38,168 bases of DNA from an uncultured Prevotellaceae bacterium. Its GTDB lineage: Bacteria > Bacteroidota > Bacteroidia > Bacteroidales > Bacteroidaceae. A program made the translations under genes and the position numbers. The DNA lies in contig CAMHUI010000021.1 in the NCBI GenBank assembly GCA_946188345.1, positions 1 to 38,168 of the forward strand, read 5' to 3'. The notes beneath the pieces are model-generated. The model saw nothing but the letters and a program-made list of their open reading frames with translations, had not been told where the DNA came from and made no database searches. This document shows positions 9,035 through 17,314 of this stretch, one piece after another (position 1 is the first letter of the stretch; every line of letters starts with the position of its first letter).

Positions 9035-10486
9035 ATGAAACGTACTAAGGTTATTGATGCACTTGCGTGCACAGATTACGGAAAAGAAATATGTGTGAAA
9101 GGCTGGGTGCGTACGCATCGCAGCAGTAAGGCTGTCGACTTCATCGCGCTGAACGATGGTTCCACCATCAAGAGCGTGCAGATAGTGCTTGATCCTACGA
9201 AGTTCGACCCCGAGACCTTAAAGCAGGTCACCACGGGCGCCTGCATTGGCGTAGAGGGTACGCTCGTTGAGAGTCCCGCTGCCGGACAGTCGTCGGAAAT
9301 CCAGGCGACAAAGATTGTCGTCTATGGCCTCTGCGACAGCGACTATCCCATGCAGAAGAAGGGTCAGAGCTTCGAGACCATGCGCAAGAACGCTCACATG
9401 CGTCTGCGCACTAATGTCTTCGGAGCCGTCATGCGCATCCGCCACAACATGGCCATGGCCATCCATACCTACTTCCATGAGCACGGATTCTTCTATTTCC
9501 ACACACCGCTCATCACTGCCAGCGACTGCGAAGGTGCAGGCAACATGTTCCAGGTGACAACGAAGAACCTCTACGATTTGAAGAAGGATGAGAACGGGAA
9601 GATTATCTACGACGATGACTTCTTCGGCGAACAGACCTCCCTTACCGTCAGCGGCCAGCTGGAGGGTGAGCTTGGTGCCACTGCCCTTGGCTCCATCTAT
9701 ACCTTCGGTCCTACGTTCCGTGCCGAGAACTCTAACACTCCGCGCCACCTTGCTGAGTTCTGGATGGTGGAGCCCGAGGTGGCTTTCCTCGATCAGGAAG
9801 AGCTGATGGATCTCGAAGAGGACTTTATCAAATACTGCGTGCGTTGGGCTCTCGAGAAGTGTAAGGACGACCTCGAGTTTATCAACGACAACAAGTTCAT
9901 TACCCCGAACCACGATCTGATTCCCCGTCTTGAAGGCGTGCTGAAGGAGAGCTTTGTCCGCTTGCCCTATACTGAGGGTATCAACATCCTGCAGGAGGCC
10001 ATCAAGAATGGCCACAAGTTTGAGTTCCCCTGCAACTGGGGCGACGACCTGGCCAGTGAGCACGAGCGCTACCTTGTTGAGGAGTACTTCAAGAAGCCCG
10101 TCATCATGACTGACTATCCGCGCGAATTCAAGTCGTTCTACATGAAACAGAACGAGGAGACTGCCGACGGCGGTTCTATCGGCTACAAGGGAGCCGTGGC
10201 TCCGAAGCCCACCATGCAGGGCACTGACGTGCTGTTCCCGCAAATCGGCGAGATTATCGGTGGCTCCGTCCGTGAAGAGAGCTATGACAAGTTGATGAAC
10301 GAGATTAACCGCCGCCAGATGGACATGACCCATCTTTGGTGGTATATCGACACCCGTCGCTGGGGCAGCTGCCCCCATGCAGGCTTCGGCCTGGGCTTCG
10401 AACGCCTCATCCTCTTCGTCACCGGCATGCAGAACATCCGCGACGTCATCCCCTTCCCGCGCACACCGAAGAACGCAGAGTTCTAA
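9035..10486 (+). CDS. asnS: Asparaginyl-tRNA synthetase
   Basis: This class IIb synthetase charges tRNA-Asn. The 483-residue protein starts with an OB-fold anticodon-binding domain (about 15-120; [12 protein letters not shown]) and continues into the class II core. Motif 2 is seen as [20 protein letters not shown] (from about 228) and motif 3 as [15 protein letters not shown] (about 450-464), ending with the AsnS-typical [10 protein letters not shown]. Asn-type rather than Asp-type is indicated by the length without a GAD insertion and by the motif 2 sequence. The start ATG lies 26 bases after the pseudouridine synthase gene. Two hairpins follow the stop. Confidence 0.96.
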   Translation: MKRTKVIDALACTDYGKEICVKGWVRTHRSSKAVDFIALNDGSTIKSVQIVLDPTKFDPETLKQVTTGACIGVEGTLVESPAAGQSSEIQATKIVVYGLCDSDYPMQKKGQSFETMRKNAHMRLRTNVFGAVMRIRHNMAMAIHTYFHEHGFFYFHTPLITASDCEGAGNMFQVTTKNLYDLKKDENGKIIYDDDFFGEQTSLTVSGQLEGELGATALGSIYTFGPTFRAENSNTPRHLAEFWMVEPEVAFLDQEELMDLEEDFIKYCVRWALEKCKDDLEFINDNKFITPNHDLIPRLEGVLKESFVRLPYTEGINILQEAIKNGHKFEFPCNWGDDLASEHERYLVEEYFKKPVIMTDYPREFKSFYMKQNEETADGGSIGYKGAVAPKPTMQGTDVLFPQIGEIIGGSVREESYDKLMNEINRRQMDMTHLWWYIDTRRWGSCPHAGFGLGFERLILFVTGMQNIRDVIPFPRTPKNAEF

Positions 10487-10500
10487 TCAAACTCCTATAG

Positions 10501-10565
10501 TCCGTCCCCCGTAGGGCGGAACAAGAAGAAACCCCAAGCCAGAAATGACCTGGGGCTTCTTTCTT
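10501..10565 (+). terminator. Terminator region after asnS
   Basis: A first hairpin at 10501-10520 pairs TCCG/CCC with GGG/CGGA around a bulged T. A second pairs CCCCAAGCCA (10532-10541) with TGACCTGGGG (10546-10555) with two mismatches around GAAA and is followed by CTTCTTTCTT. The second is the likelier intrinsic terminator, though its stem is imperfect. Confidence 0.6.
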
Positions 10566-10976
10566 ATACGCGTAGTCGGCCAATCTGACGGAGAGCTTGA
10601 GCAATCGTCTGAGGCCTTCGATATGCAATGCAGTAATCCAGTTTATTAAAAGCTAATTATCATCTGCTGGAGTAGGTGTTATCGGCGGTTGGTGTTGGGA
10701 TGATGAAAAAAGAAACATTTGTCCTTTTGCCCTTATGCTTATGAAAAAGAAATATTTTTTTGTGGCGAAAGGTTTACATTTTGCGTTGTAGATTGTCTTT
10801 TATATAGGAAAGGGGGATGATGGTTCCGATGTCCTTAAGGGCATCTTCGGAGGGAAGATGATGATGTTTTAGTGGGTTTAATGTAAAGTACGATAGTTCA
10901 GTCTGAACCTGAAGATGCACTTACCTCTTTCCTTTGTCTTTCTCCGCCTTGGCTATTGCCATCGGCGGAGAAGTTT
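10566..10976. other. Gene-poor intergenic region between asnS and cvfB
   Basis: No convincing coding sequence was found in these 411 bases, which lie between two convergent genes. Structured elements are two overlapping hairpins (10828-10845 and 10842-10860), the palindrome GTTCAG-T-CTGAAC (10896-10908), and a hairpin just after the cvfB stop, pairing TTCTCCGCC-type arms (about 10940-10948 and 10964-10972). The last is followed by GTTTTTATT on the plus strand, so it could terminate plus-strand transcripts; on the minus strand it lacks a U tract. No promoter matching TAnnTTTG is clear here. Confidence 0.5.
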
Positions 10977-11810
10977 TTATTGTGCGAGGCTGATGCCGCT
11001 GTCGTCGATGGTGATGAGGTGTCGTCGATAGAGGTCTCCCACGGCGCGTTTGAAGGTCTTCTTGCTAACGCTGAAGACACTCTTGATTTCCTCGGCGTCG
11101 CTGTGGTCGCCGTAGGGGCAGAGGCCGGCGTGGTCGTGCAGGTAGGCCAGAAGTGTCTCGGCGAAGTCCTCGGTGTGCTGTCGTCCGGCTGGCTGCAGCG
11201 AGAGGTCGAGCTTTCCGTCGCCCCGCACCTGGTTGACGTATCCGCGCAGGCGGTCGCCGGTGTGGACGTGCTGGTAGATCTGGTTGTCGTAGATGAGGCC
11301 CGGGTATTGGTTGTCGGCGATGACCTTGAAGCCGAGGTCGGTCTTCTGCCATACGAGCAGCGACACTTCCTGCCCTGCGTTGAAGGGTGCAGGGTCGGGG
11401 TTCAGATAGCGCTCGACCTTGGCAGTGGCTACGATGCGATACGACTGCGAGTCGATGTGTATATAGACGATGTAGCTCCGTCCCACCTGCATGCGCTGTT
11501 TCTGCTCGCGGAAGGGACAGAAGAGGTCTTTGCCCATGAGTCCCCACTTGAGGAAGGCTCCGTATTTGTTGACCCATGCACATTCAAGGTAGGCAAAGTC
11601 GCCGACGCAGGCAAGGGGCTTCTCTGTGGTGGCGATAAGGCGTTCTTCCTGGTCGAGGTAGAGGAAGACATCGAGGTCGTCGCCTATCTGTGTGCCTTGG
11701 GGAACGAAACGTGTGGGAAGGAGGATTTCTCCTTCCTGTCCTCCGTCGAGGTATATTCCGAAGTCGACGCGCTTGACGACTTTCAGGGTGTTGAAGTCTC
11801 CGAGTTTCAT
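10977..11810 (-). CDS. CvfB-type S1-like RNA-binding protein
   Basis: The 277-residue protein matches the CvfB/YitL architecture: tandem S1-like OB folds in the N-terminal two thirds, starting LGDFNTLKVVKRVDFGIYLD, and a C-terminal winged-helix domain (about 215-277; KKTFKRAVGDLYRRHLI). CvfB of Staphylococcus binds RNA and affects virulence gene expression; in Bacteroidota the role is unknown. It is the last gene of a minus-strand cluster and begins 24 bases after the DoxX-like gene. The ATG start places the first S1 strand at the very N-terminus, as in relatives. Confidence 0.88.
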   Translation of the reverse strand: MKLGDFNTLKVVKRVDFGIYLDGGQEGEILLPTRFVPQGTQIGDDLDVFLYLDQEERLIATTEKPLACVGDFAYLECAWVNKYGAFLKWGLMGKDLFCPFREQKQRMQVGRSYIVYIHIDSQSYRIVATAKVERYLNPDPAPFNAGQEVSLLVWQKTDLGFKVIADNQYPGLIYDNQIYQHVHTGDRLRGYVNQVRGDGKLDLSLQPAGRQHTEDFAETLLAYLHDHAGLCPYGDHSDAEEIKSVFSVSKKTFKRAVGDLYRRHLITIDDSGISLAQ

Positions 11811-11834
11811 TGAAAAATTGAATAGTTTAACGGG

Positions 11835-13220
11835 TTAACTTTGTTGGTTGTCGCGGGCTTTCTTGCGGCAGAACCATTGTGTCCACGCCCACATGCGGTC
11901 GGCCAGCGTGAGTAGCAGCAGCGGCATGGCATACCACAGGAGTATGGCACTGAGGGTGCGAGCCTTGGAGTCGGTGGCTGGCTGTCCGAAGGCTTGCTGC
12001 TGCAAGGGTGGGGCACTGGACTCGATGGCGGGAAGGTCGTTGTGGCTCCACTTGCGGATGATGGTGCCGTTGTGCAGCAGCAGTAGGCCGGGGTTGCTGC
12101 GGATGATGGTCTTGAGTGTTATCTCATCGGTGGCCAGGAAGGGGTATTCGGCTCCGGTAAGGTCTTGCCACTGCAGACGGGCAGCCTGGGTGCTGGCAGT
12201 TAGACAGTAGAAGGGGTAGTGGTGCTCCTGGGCATACTCGTAGAGCTGTTCGATGTCGCCGAAGTGGCGGTCGGAAGCTGTCTCAAGGTGGGGTGAGATG
12301 AGCAGGAAAGTGTAGGAGGGATTGCCGAGGATGTCCTCGGCCAGGTCGTCGCCGTTGTCGTCCTGCATCGTGAGGTCATGAATGGGCGGTATGTATCCGG
12401 CCTGCGTCTGCACGGTGCGTGTGTCGACATAGGTCCATGTGCTGTCGGGGTAGTCTTCGAGTGTGAATTCGCGAGTCTGGCCATCCTTCTGCATGATGAA
12501 AGTGGTCTGGAACTGCGGCTGAGGGGCATCGTCGGGAATCAGCATACCTTCGGGAATGTTGGCTCCTACGTGGTAGGGACGGAAGTCGATGATGGGCAGG
12601 TAGTGCAGACAGTAGATGCTGACGAAGAGGACAAAGAGAATGGTGTAGTGGACAACAATCCACTGGTTGGTCTCCGAGATGAGGCGCATCATGCGTCGTG
12701 GCCATAGGGCTGCCACGACTGCGCAGGCGAGGAGGATGATGTTCTTCCAGAACGTCTGCCAGTTGGTCAGGTGGATGGCGTCGCCGAAGCATCCACAGTC
12801 GCTGATGGGGTCGGCAACAGCCAGCCAGAAAGTGATGACCGTCATGATGGCCATGAGGGCGACGCTGACTCGGGTGACCAACCTTCGCTGGATGGCAAAG
12901 AGCAGGCAAATGCCAAGGGTGAACTCCAAGGCCGAGAGCCCTACCGAGAGCGTCAGGGCAACCCAGTCGGGTAGCAGCTGGGCAAGGCCTGCTGCCGTGG
13001 CATAGTCTTGTATCTTGTATTGGGTGCCGAGCGGGTCTACAGCCTTGACGAAGCCCGAGAAGATGAAGGTTGCTGCAAGAATAAAGCGGCAAAGATTGAC
13101 AAGAAGTGATTGATAGTTGATGATAGACAACCGACCGTTATGGCTTCGCTCCGGGCTGGCAGCCTCCGGTTCCGGGCTGGACTCTTGACGTTTGGTTTTC
13201 TTGCTCCCGAGTGCAATCAT
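11835..13220 (-). CDS. DoxX/MauE-like membrane protein with C-terminal thioredoxin-like domain (BT_3928-type)
   Basis: After a 35-residue Ser/Pro/Glu-rich tail, the protein has a four-helix DoxX/MauE-like membrane domain (about 40-180) containing the cysteine motif DCGCFGD (about 140-146), two further hydrophobic segments, and a soluble C-terminal domain resembling a thioredoxin fold, ending with another membrane helix (about 430-450). No CxxC is visible in the C-terminal domain, so thiol-redox activity, if any, would rest on the CGC motif. This 461-residue architecture is typical of a Bacteroidales family encoded next to DUF1599 genes. A role in membrane redox or electron transfer is inferred, not shown. 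Confidence 0.8.
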   Translation of the reverse strand: MIALGSKKTKRQESSPEPEAASPERSHNGRLSIINYQSLLVNLCRFILAATFIFSGFVKAVDPLGTQYKIQDYATAAGLAQLLPDWVALTLSVGLSALEFTLGICLLFAIQRRLVTRVSVALMAIMTVITFWLAVADPISDCGCFGDAIHLTNWQTFWKNIILLACAVVAALWPRRMMRLISETNQWIVVHYTILFVLFVSIYCLHYLPIIDFRPYHVGANIPEGMLIPDDAPQPQFQTTFIMQKDGQTREFTLEDYPDSTWTYVDTRTVQTQAGYIPPIHDLTMQDDNGDDLAEDILGNPSYTFLLISPHLETASDRHFGDIEQLYEYAQEHHYPFYCLTASTQAARLQWQDLTGAEYPFLATDEITLKTIIRSNPGLLLLHNGTIIRKWSHNDLPAIESSAPPLQQQAFGQPATDSKARTLSAILLWYAMPLLLLTLADRMWAWTQWFCRKKARDNQQS

Positions 13221-13232
13221 AGTTATCTACGC

Positions 13233-13769
13233 TCAATTGCCCATCAGCTTGATGGCTCCGAAGACGGCATAGTTGATGATGTCCATGTAGTTGGAGTCGA
13301 TGCCCTCGCTGACAAGAGTCTCGCCCTGAAGGTCTTCAATCTCCTTGATGCGCTGCAGCTTGGTGAGGATGAAGTCGGTATACGAGCTGACGCGCATGGA
13401 GCGCCAGGCCTCGTCGTAGTCGTGGTTTTTGCGCAGCATAAGCTCGAGGGCCTCGGTGGCGTGGCGGTCGTAGTGCTCAAGAGCTTCATCGGGCGTGACG
13501 TCAATGGAGTCCACATAGCCCAGCTCGAGCTGGATGAGTCCGACGATGCCGTAGTTGATGAGGGCGATGAATTCGGGGCGGATGCCTTCGCCGACGAGGC
13601 TTTCTTTCTTGATTTCGAGCGAACGGATGCGCTTAGCCTTGATGAAGAGCTGGTCGGTAAGTGATGCAGGACGAAGTATGCGCCATGAGGCTCCATAGTC
13701 GTGGAGCTTCTTCTGGAAAAGGTCGCGACACTCGGCCATGACGTTGCGGAATTGCTGTTCTGTGGACAT
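13233..13769 (-). CDS. DUF1599 domain protein (duplicated domain)
   Basis: The 178-residue protein consists of two copies of a helical unit: KKLHDYGASWRILRPASLTDQ (about 20-40) is echoed by RKNHDYDEAWRSMRVSSYTD (about 112-131), and EGIRPEFIALINYGIVGLIQL by EGIDSNYMDIINYAVFGAIKL. This is the DUF1599 pattern, distantly reminiscent of MazG-type nucleotide hydrolases, with conserved acidic and His-Asp residues in each copy; catalysis is unproven. It lies 12 bases upstream of the DoxX-like gene and 30 bases downstream of the lipoprotein gene, a neighbourhood known in Bacteroidales. Confidence 0.87.
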   Translation of the reverse strand: MSTEQQFRNVMAECRDLFQKKLHDYGASWRILRPASLTDQLFIKAKRIRSLEIKKESLVGEGIRPEFIALINYGIVGLIQLELGYVDSIDVTPDEALEHYDRHATEALELMLRKNHDYDEAWRSMRVSSYTDFILTKLQRIKEIEDLQGETLVSEGIDSNYMDIINYAVFGAIKLMGN

Positions 13770-13799
13770 TGGGGAAAGGTTTTAGGAGTTGGGGATGGG

Positions 13800-14213
13800 T
13801 TATTCTTGATTGCTCTTCTGGCGCATGTGAATCATGCGTACCACACCGCACATGGCATCGTAGCGTGCCCTGAGTGAGTCTCGCTTCTGGCGCAGCCGGT
13901 TTGCCTCGAGTAGCGTCTTGGCCTGATCAATCTCGATCAGCGTGGACTGCAGGGCGGAGTCGGTCAGAAGCACATCAGCCTCGGCCATCTTCAGCGAGGC
14001 ATCCTGCCAGATGGTAAGAGCCTGTCGGCGCGTCTTAATGGCTTTGGGGAACTGGGCGCGGAGCGACTCAATGGAGTCGAGCGTCTCGGCATAACGGCCC
14101 TCGGAGTAGAGCGTCTGAATACGTTCCATCAGCGTGGAAGCCTGCTGGTCTTCAGTCTTGCTACAGGCAGTAATAGCGGTTGCAAAAAGCAATAAATAGG
14201 CCCATTGTTTCAT
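13800..14213 (-). CDS. Small helical lipoprotein, first gene of the minus-strand cluster
   Basis: The 137-residue product has a lipoprotein signal peptide with lipobox ITAC (C17). The mature part is mostly helical and charged (LMERIQTLYSEGRYAETLDS..., then RLRQKRDSLRARYDAM), suggesting a coiled-coil or TPR-like helical pair. I do not recognise a named family; similar small lipoproteins accompany DUF1599 genes in Bacteroidales. A -7 box lies only 7 bases upstream of the ATG, implying an almost leaderless transcript. No later start is possible without losing the signal peptide. Confidence 0.72.
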   Translation of the reverse strand: MKQWAYLLLFATAITACSKTEDQQASTLMERIQTLYSEGRYAETLDSIESLRAQFPKAIKTRRQALTIWQDASLKMAEADVLLTDSALQSTLIEIDQAKTLLEANRLRQKRDSLRARYDAMCGVVRMIHMRQKSNQE

Positions 14214-14220
14214 ACGCCGA

Positions 14221-14228
14221 CAAAAGTA
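14221..14228 (-). promoter_or_regulatory. Candidate promoter of the minus-strand cluster
   Basis: On the minus strand the sequence reads TACTTTTG (complement of 14221-14228), a match to TAnnTTTG. No clear TTTG lies 19-20 bases upstream. Transcription would start within about 3 bases of the lipoprotein ATG (14213). Confidence 0.5.
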
Positions 14229-14368
14229 AGGAAAAAAGTCGGAAGAAGCGTTCAGTTTTTAGATTTATTAATTTAATAATAGATAAAAGAGCAGCCTTTC
14301 GGCGGTTTTTCTGTCGGCTGAAGCGAAAAAAGATGGACGGGAAAGGTGTTTATCTCGGGAAAATGCAG

Positions 14369-14376
14369 TAATTTTG
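14369..14376 (+). promoter_or_regulatory. Candidate promoter of the CCA enzyme gene
   Basis: TAATTTTG at 14369-14376 fits the -7 consensus and is followed by GCAGG. Transcription near 14381 would give a leader of about 25 bases. The upstream -33 element is weak. Confidence 0.6.
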
Positions 14377-14405
14377 CAGGCTGAAGCGAATAGCGAGAAG
14401 AAACG

Positions 14406-15917
14406 ATGAAGATTTGGACCGACCGCGAACTGGCGGCATTGCTCGACAACAAGGTGTTCCATCTTATCGGTCAGACGGCCGATGAGTTGGACATGGAGTG
14501 CTATGTTGTGGGCGGCTATGTGCGTGACCTCTTCCTGGAGCGCCCGTCGAAAGACATCGACGTCGTAGTCGTAGGCAGTGGCATCCGTTTGGCCGAGGCC
14601 ATCAAGCAGAAGCTTGGCCGCCGTGCCTATCTCTCTGTCTTCCGCAACTTCGGTACGGCACAGCTGAAGATTAGCGGCCGGCAAGCAGGCAGCATGACGG
14701 ATTCGCAAACTGACACATCGGCACAATCCACATCCACTAACTTCCTCGAGATAGAGTTTGTCGGTGCTCGTCGTGAGAGCTACAGCCATGACTCGCGCAA
14801 GCCCATCGTAGAAGACGGAACGCTGGAGGACGACCAGAACCGCCGCGACTTCACCATCAATGCCATGGCCATCTGTCTGAACCAGCACCGTTTCGGTGAG
14901 CTTGTCGACCCCTTTGACGGCATACTTGACTTGGAGGAAGGCATCATTGCCACGCCCCTTGACCCCGAGGTGACCTTCTCCGACGACCCACTGCGCATGA
15001 TGCGCTGCATCCGCTTTGCAACGCAGCTGAACTTTCAGATAGAAGACGCTACCTTTGAGGCCCTTGAGTGCATGGCCGACCGCATTCGCATCATCAGTGG
15101 AGAGCGTATTGCCGACGAACTCAATAAAATCATGCTCTCGCCGCATCCGAGCATAGGATTCGAATATCTCCACCGCAGTGGGCTGCTCAACATCATCATG
15201 CCCGAATTGGCTGCCCTCGACATCGTGGAAACACGCAACGGCAGGGCCCATAAGAATAACTTCTACCACACTCTGGAGGTGCTCGAGAACGTCATCAAGA
15301 TGAGCGAAGGTAAAGACCAACCCTCATTATGGCTGCGCTGGGCCGCATTGCTCCACGACATCGGTAAAACCAAGACGAAACGCTGGGACCCGGCCATCGG
15401 ATGGACTTTCCACAACCATAACTATATCGGCGCCAAGATGGTTCCCGACCTGTTCCGGAGGCTGAAACTGCCGCTCGACGCCAAGATGAAGTACGTTCAG
15501 AAGCTGGTCGACCTTCACATGCGCCCCATCGTCATCGCAGAGGAGCAGGTGACCGACTCGGCCGTCAGACGCCTGATGAGCGATGCTGGCGATGACATCG
15601 ACGACCTGATGGCCCTCTGCGAGGCCGACATTACCTCGAAGAACCAAGTGCGCAAAGCCCGTTTTCTGGAGAACTTCCGCCTGGTTCGTGAGAAACTTGC
15701 CGACCTGAAGGAACGCGACTATAAGCGCCTCTTGCAGCCCGTCATCGACGGCAATGAGATTATGGATATGTTCAATCTGAAACCTTCGCGAGAGGTCGGA
15801 GTACTCAAACAGACACTCAAGGATGCAGTCCTCGACAACCGGGTAGCCAACGAGCGTGAACCACTCATGCAACTGCTTCTGTCTAAAGCCGCAGAAATGG
15901 GTATTTTGCAGAAATAA
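14406..15917 (+). CDS. CCA tRNA nucleotidyltransferase / poly(A) polymerase family protein with HD domain
   Basis: The enzyme builds or repairs the CCA 3' end of tRNA. The class II nucleotidyltransferase head shows GGYVRD (36-41) and the metal-binding pair in DIDVVVVG (D50, D52), followed by RRDFTIN and the RRMRFAT-like neck segment. A C-terminal HD domain has LLHDIGK (H317-D318), as in enzymes with added phosphohydrolase activity. The 503-residue length suits this fused type. A polar stretch of about 18 residues (GSMTDSQTDTSAQSTST, from about 98) interrupts the head domain and looks like an insertion. It is monocistronic by context, with its own promoter and a possible terminator at 15976. 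Confidence 0.93.
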   Translation: MKIWTDRELAALLDNKVFHLIGQTADELDMECYVVGGYVRDLFLERPSKDIDVVVVGSGIRLAEAIKQKLGRRAYLSVFRNFGTAQLKISGRQAGSMTDSQTDTSAQSTSTNFLEIEFVGARRESYSHDSRKPIVEDGTLEDDQNRRDFTINAMAICLNQHRFGELVDPFDGILDLEEGIIATPLDPEVTFSDDPLRMMRCIRFATQLNFQIEDATFEALECMADRIRIISGERIADELNKIMLSPHPSIGFEYLHRSGLLNIIMPELAALDIVETRNGRAHKNNFYHTLEVLENVIKMSEGKDQPSLWLRWAALLHDIGKTKTKRWDPAIGWTFHNHNYIGAKMVPDLFRRLKLPLDAKMKYVQKLVDLHMRPIVIAEEQVTDSAVRRLMSDAGDDIDDLMALCEADITSKNQVRKARFLENFRLVREKLADLKERDYKRLLQPVIDGNEIMDMFNLKPSREVGVLKQTLKDAVLDNRVANEREPLMQLLLSKAAEMGILQK

Positions 15918-15975
15918 CAACAGAAATGTTCAAATTGTAAACCAACTTCGTAAATGTTCGTTAATTAATGCCAAT

Positions 15976-16011
15976 TAAGACAAATGCAAGACCTCGCATT
16001 TGTCTTATTTT
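15976..16011 (+). terminator. Perfect 12-bp inverted repeat: terminator of the CCA gene and/or efflux operator
   Basis: TAAGACAAATGC (15976-15987) and GCATTTGTCTTA (15996-16007) are perfect complements around an 8-base spacer, followed by TTTT. It lies 59 bases after the CCA gene stop and ends only 6 bases before the -7 box of the efflux operon, where a -33 element would be expected. It can therefore serve as a terminator, as an operator, or both. Confidence 0.65.
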
Positions 16012-16013
16012 TG

Positions 16014-16021
16014 TAACTTTG
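16014..16021 (+). promoter_or_regulatory. Promoter of the RND efflux operon
   Basis: TAACTTTG (16014-16021) is a perfect -7 box. No TTTG lies at the usual distance; the inverted repeat at 15976-16007 occupies that space. Transcription is expected near 16026, with a leader of about 60 bases. Confidence 0.7.
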
Positions 16022-16029
16022 CAACTCAA

Positions 16030-16043
16030 AACGCGCACGCGTT
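16030..16043. promoter_or_regulatory. Palindrome AACGCG-CA-CGCGTT in the efflux leader
   Basis: Six-base arms AACGCG (16030-16035) and CGCGTT (16038-16043) flank CA, just downstream of the predicted transcription start. Its GC-rich composition stands out in an AT-rich leader. The position suits a repressor operator, but no regulator gene is adjacent. Confidence 0.5.
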
Positions 16044-16085
16044 AAATAATAGGTAAAAAAGGATAAACAAAAAACAGAATAATTT

Positions 16086-17300
16086 ATGAGTATTATGACT
16101 ATGAAAAAAAGCAAAGTAGTTTTGTTTGTATCCGCTGCGGCACTGCTCGTGTCGTGCGGCGGCAAGGGAGGCGGAATGAAGTTCGGCGATGACGAATATC
16201 CCGTCAACACTGTAGAAGGTAAGAGTGCAGCCATGCAAACCACCTATCCCGCATCCATCAAGGGTGTGCAGGATGTGGAAATCCGTCCTAAGACCTCAGG
16301 CTTTCTCACGCAGATTTGCGTGAAGGAAGGTCAGAGCGTAGGTGCAGGCCAGCTGCTCTTCGTCATCGACAATGCCACCCAGCAAGCTGCCGTTCGTCAG
16401 GCACAGGCTGCCGTCAATACAGCCCAGGCTCAGCTCAATACGGCCAAGCTTACCTATGAGAGCAACCAGAATCTTTTTGAGAAGAATATCATCGGACAGT
16501 TTGAAATGTCAGCCTCTGAGAATACCTACGCCACGGCTCAGGCCGCACTGGCTCAGGCAGAGGCAGGACTTGCCACGGCCAAGGAGGCTCTGAGCTTCTG
16601 CTATGTGAAGAGTCCGGCAGCAGGTGTTGTCGGAACGATTCCCTTCAAGGTCGGCGCACTGGTGAGCGCATCCAGCATGCAGCCCCTGACAACCGTTGCC
16701 AACATCAGCTCTATGGAAGTCTACTTCTCGCTGCCTGAGGCTGTTGTGCTGGGCATGACCAAGGAAGCAGGCAACCTGAACGCAGCCCTACAGCAGCTGC
16801 CCGATGTGAAGCTGCAGCTGAAGGACGGCTCCATCTACAACCATCCCGGAAAGGTCACTAAGGCCAGTGGTGTCGTCGAGGCTGCCACAGGTACCGTTCA
16901 GCTCATCGCCCGCTTCGAGAACCCCGAGCGTCTCTTGCAGAGTGGAGCTTCCGGCTCTATCATCCTGCCCTATGAGGCTGAGAATGCTATCATCGTGCCG
17001 CAGAGCGTCGTGATGGAGGTGCAGGACAAGAAGTTTGTCTATGTCGTTGACGGCGAGAACAAAGTGAAGTATACCGAGATTACCGTTGACCCACAAAACG
17101 ATGGCAACAACTACATCGTTACCAGCGGCCTGCAGGTAGGCGACCGCTACGTCACCAACGGTATCACCAAGCTTACCGATGGACAGGAAATCATTCCTAT
17201 CACCCCTGAGCGTTATCAAGAGAAGATTGACGAGGCCACGCAGCTCAGTGCAGGTGGATCGTCGAAAGGTTTCGTTGAGGCTATGACCGGTAAGAAATAA
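16086..17300 (+). CDS. RND efflux periplasmic adaptor (membrane fusion protein), lipoprotein
   Basis: It links the inner-membrane pump to the outer-membrane channel. The 404-residue protein carries a lipobox LLVSC (C24) and then the AcrA/MexA order: a lipoyl half (EIRPKTSGFLTQICVKEGQ), a coiled-coil hairpin rich in Ala/Gln (about 95-165), a second lipoyl half (VKSPAAGVVG), beta-barrel and membrane-proximal domains. Methionines at 16086, 16095 and 16101 are all possible starts; 16101 gives the neatest signal peptide (MKKSK), and 16086 is reported as the longest. It is the first gene of a three-gene operon, with the pump starting 14 bases after its stop. Confidence 0.94.
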   Translation: MSIMTMKKSKVVLFVSAAALLVSCGGKGGGMKFGDDEYPVNTVEGKSAAMQTTYPASIKGVQDVEIRPKTSGFLTQICVKEGQSVGAGQLLFVIDNATQQAAVRQAQAAVNTAQAQLNTAKLTYESNQNLFEKNIIGQFEMSASENTYATAQAALAQAEAGLATAKEALSFCYVKSPAAGVVGTIPFKVGALVSASSMQPLTTVANISSMEVYFSLPEAVVLGMTKEAGNLNAALQQLPDVKLQLKDGSIYNHPGKVTKASGVVEAATGTVQLIARFENPERLLQSGASGSIILPYEAENAIIVPQSVVMEVQDKKFVYVVDGENKVKYTEITVDPQNDGNNYIVTSGLQVGDRYVTNGITKLTDGQEIIPITPERYQEKIDEATQLSAGGSSKGFVEAMTGKK

Positions 17301-17302
17301 GC

Positions 17303-17308
17303 AGGAGG
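17303..17308 (+). promoter_or_regulatory. Strong Shine-Dalgarno AGGAGG before the pump gene
   Basis: AGGAGG at 17303-17308 lies 6 bases before the pump ATG (17315). Such consensus sites are rare in Bacteroidota and almost absent elsewhere in this window. It fixes the start and suggests efficient, independent initiation on the pump cistron. Confidence 0.75.
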
Positions 17309-17314
17309 AAAAAC

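Noticed and set aside
10566..10976. tRNA or other known RNA gene in the intergenic spacers
   Set aside because: I looked for T-loop sequences (GGTTCGA-type) and cloverleaf stems in the larger gaps and saw none.
10937..10979. Intrinsic terminator of cvfB
   Set aside because: A hairpin is present right after the stop, but on the minus strand it is followed by AGACAAAGG rather than a T tract; only the plus-strand direction has T bases.
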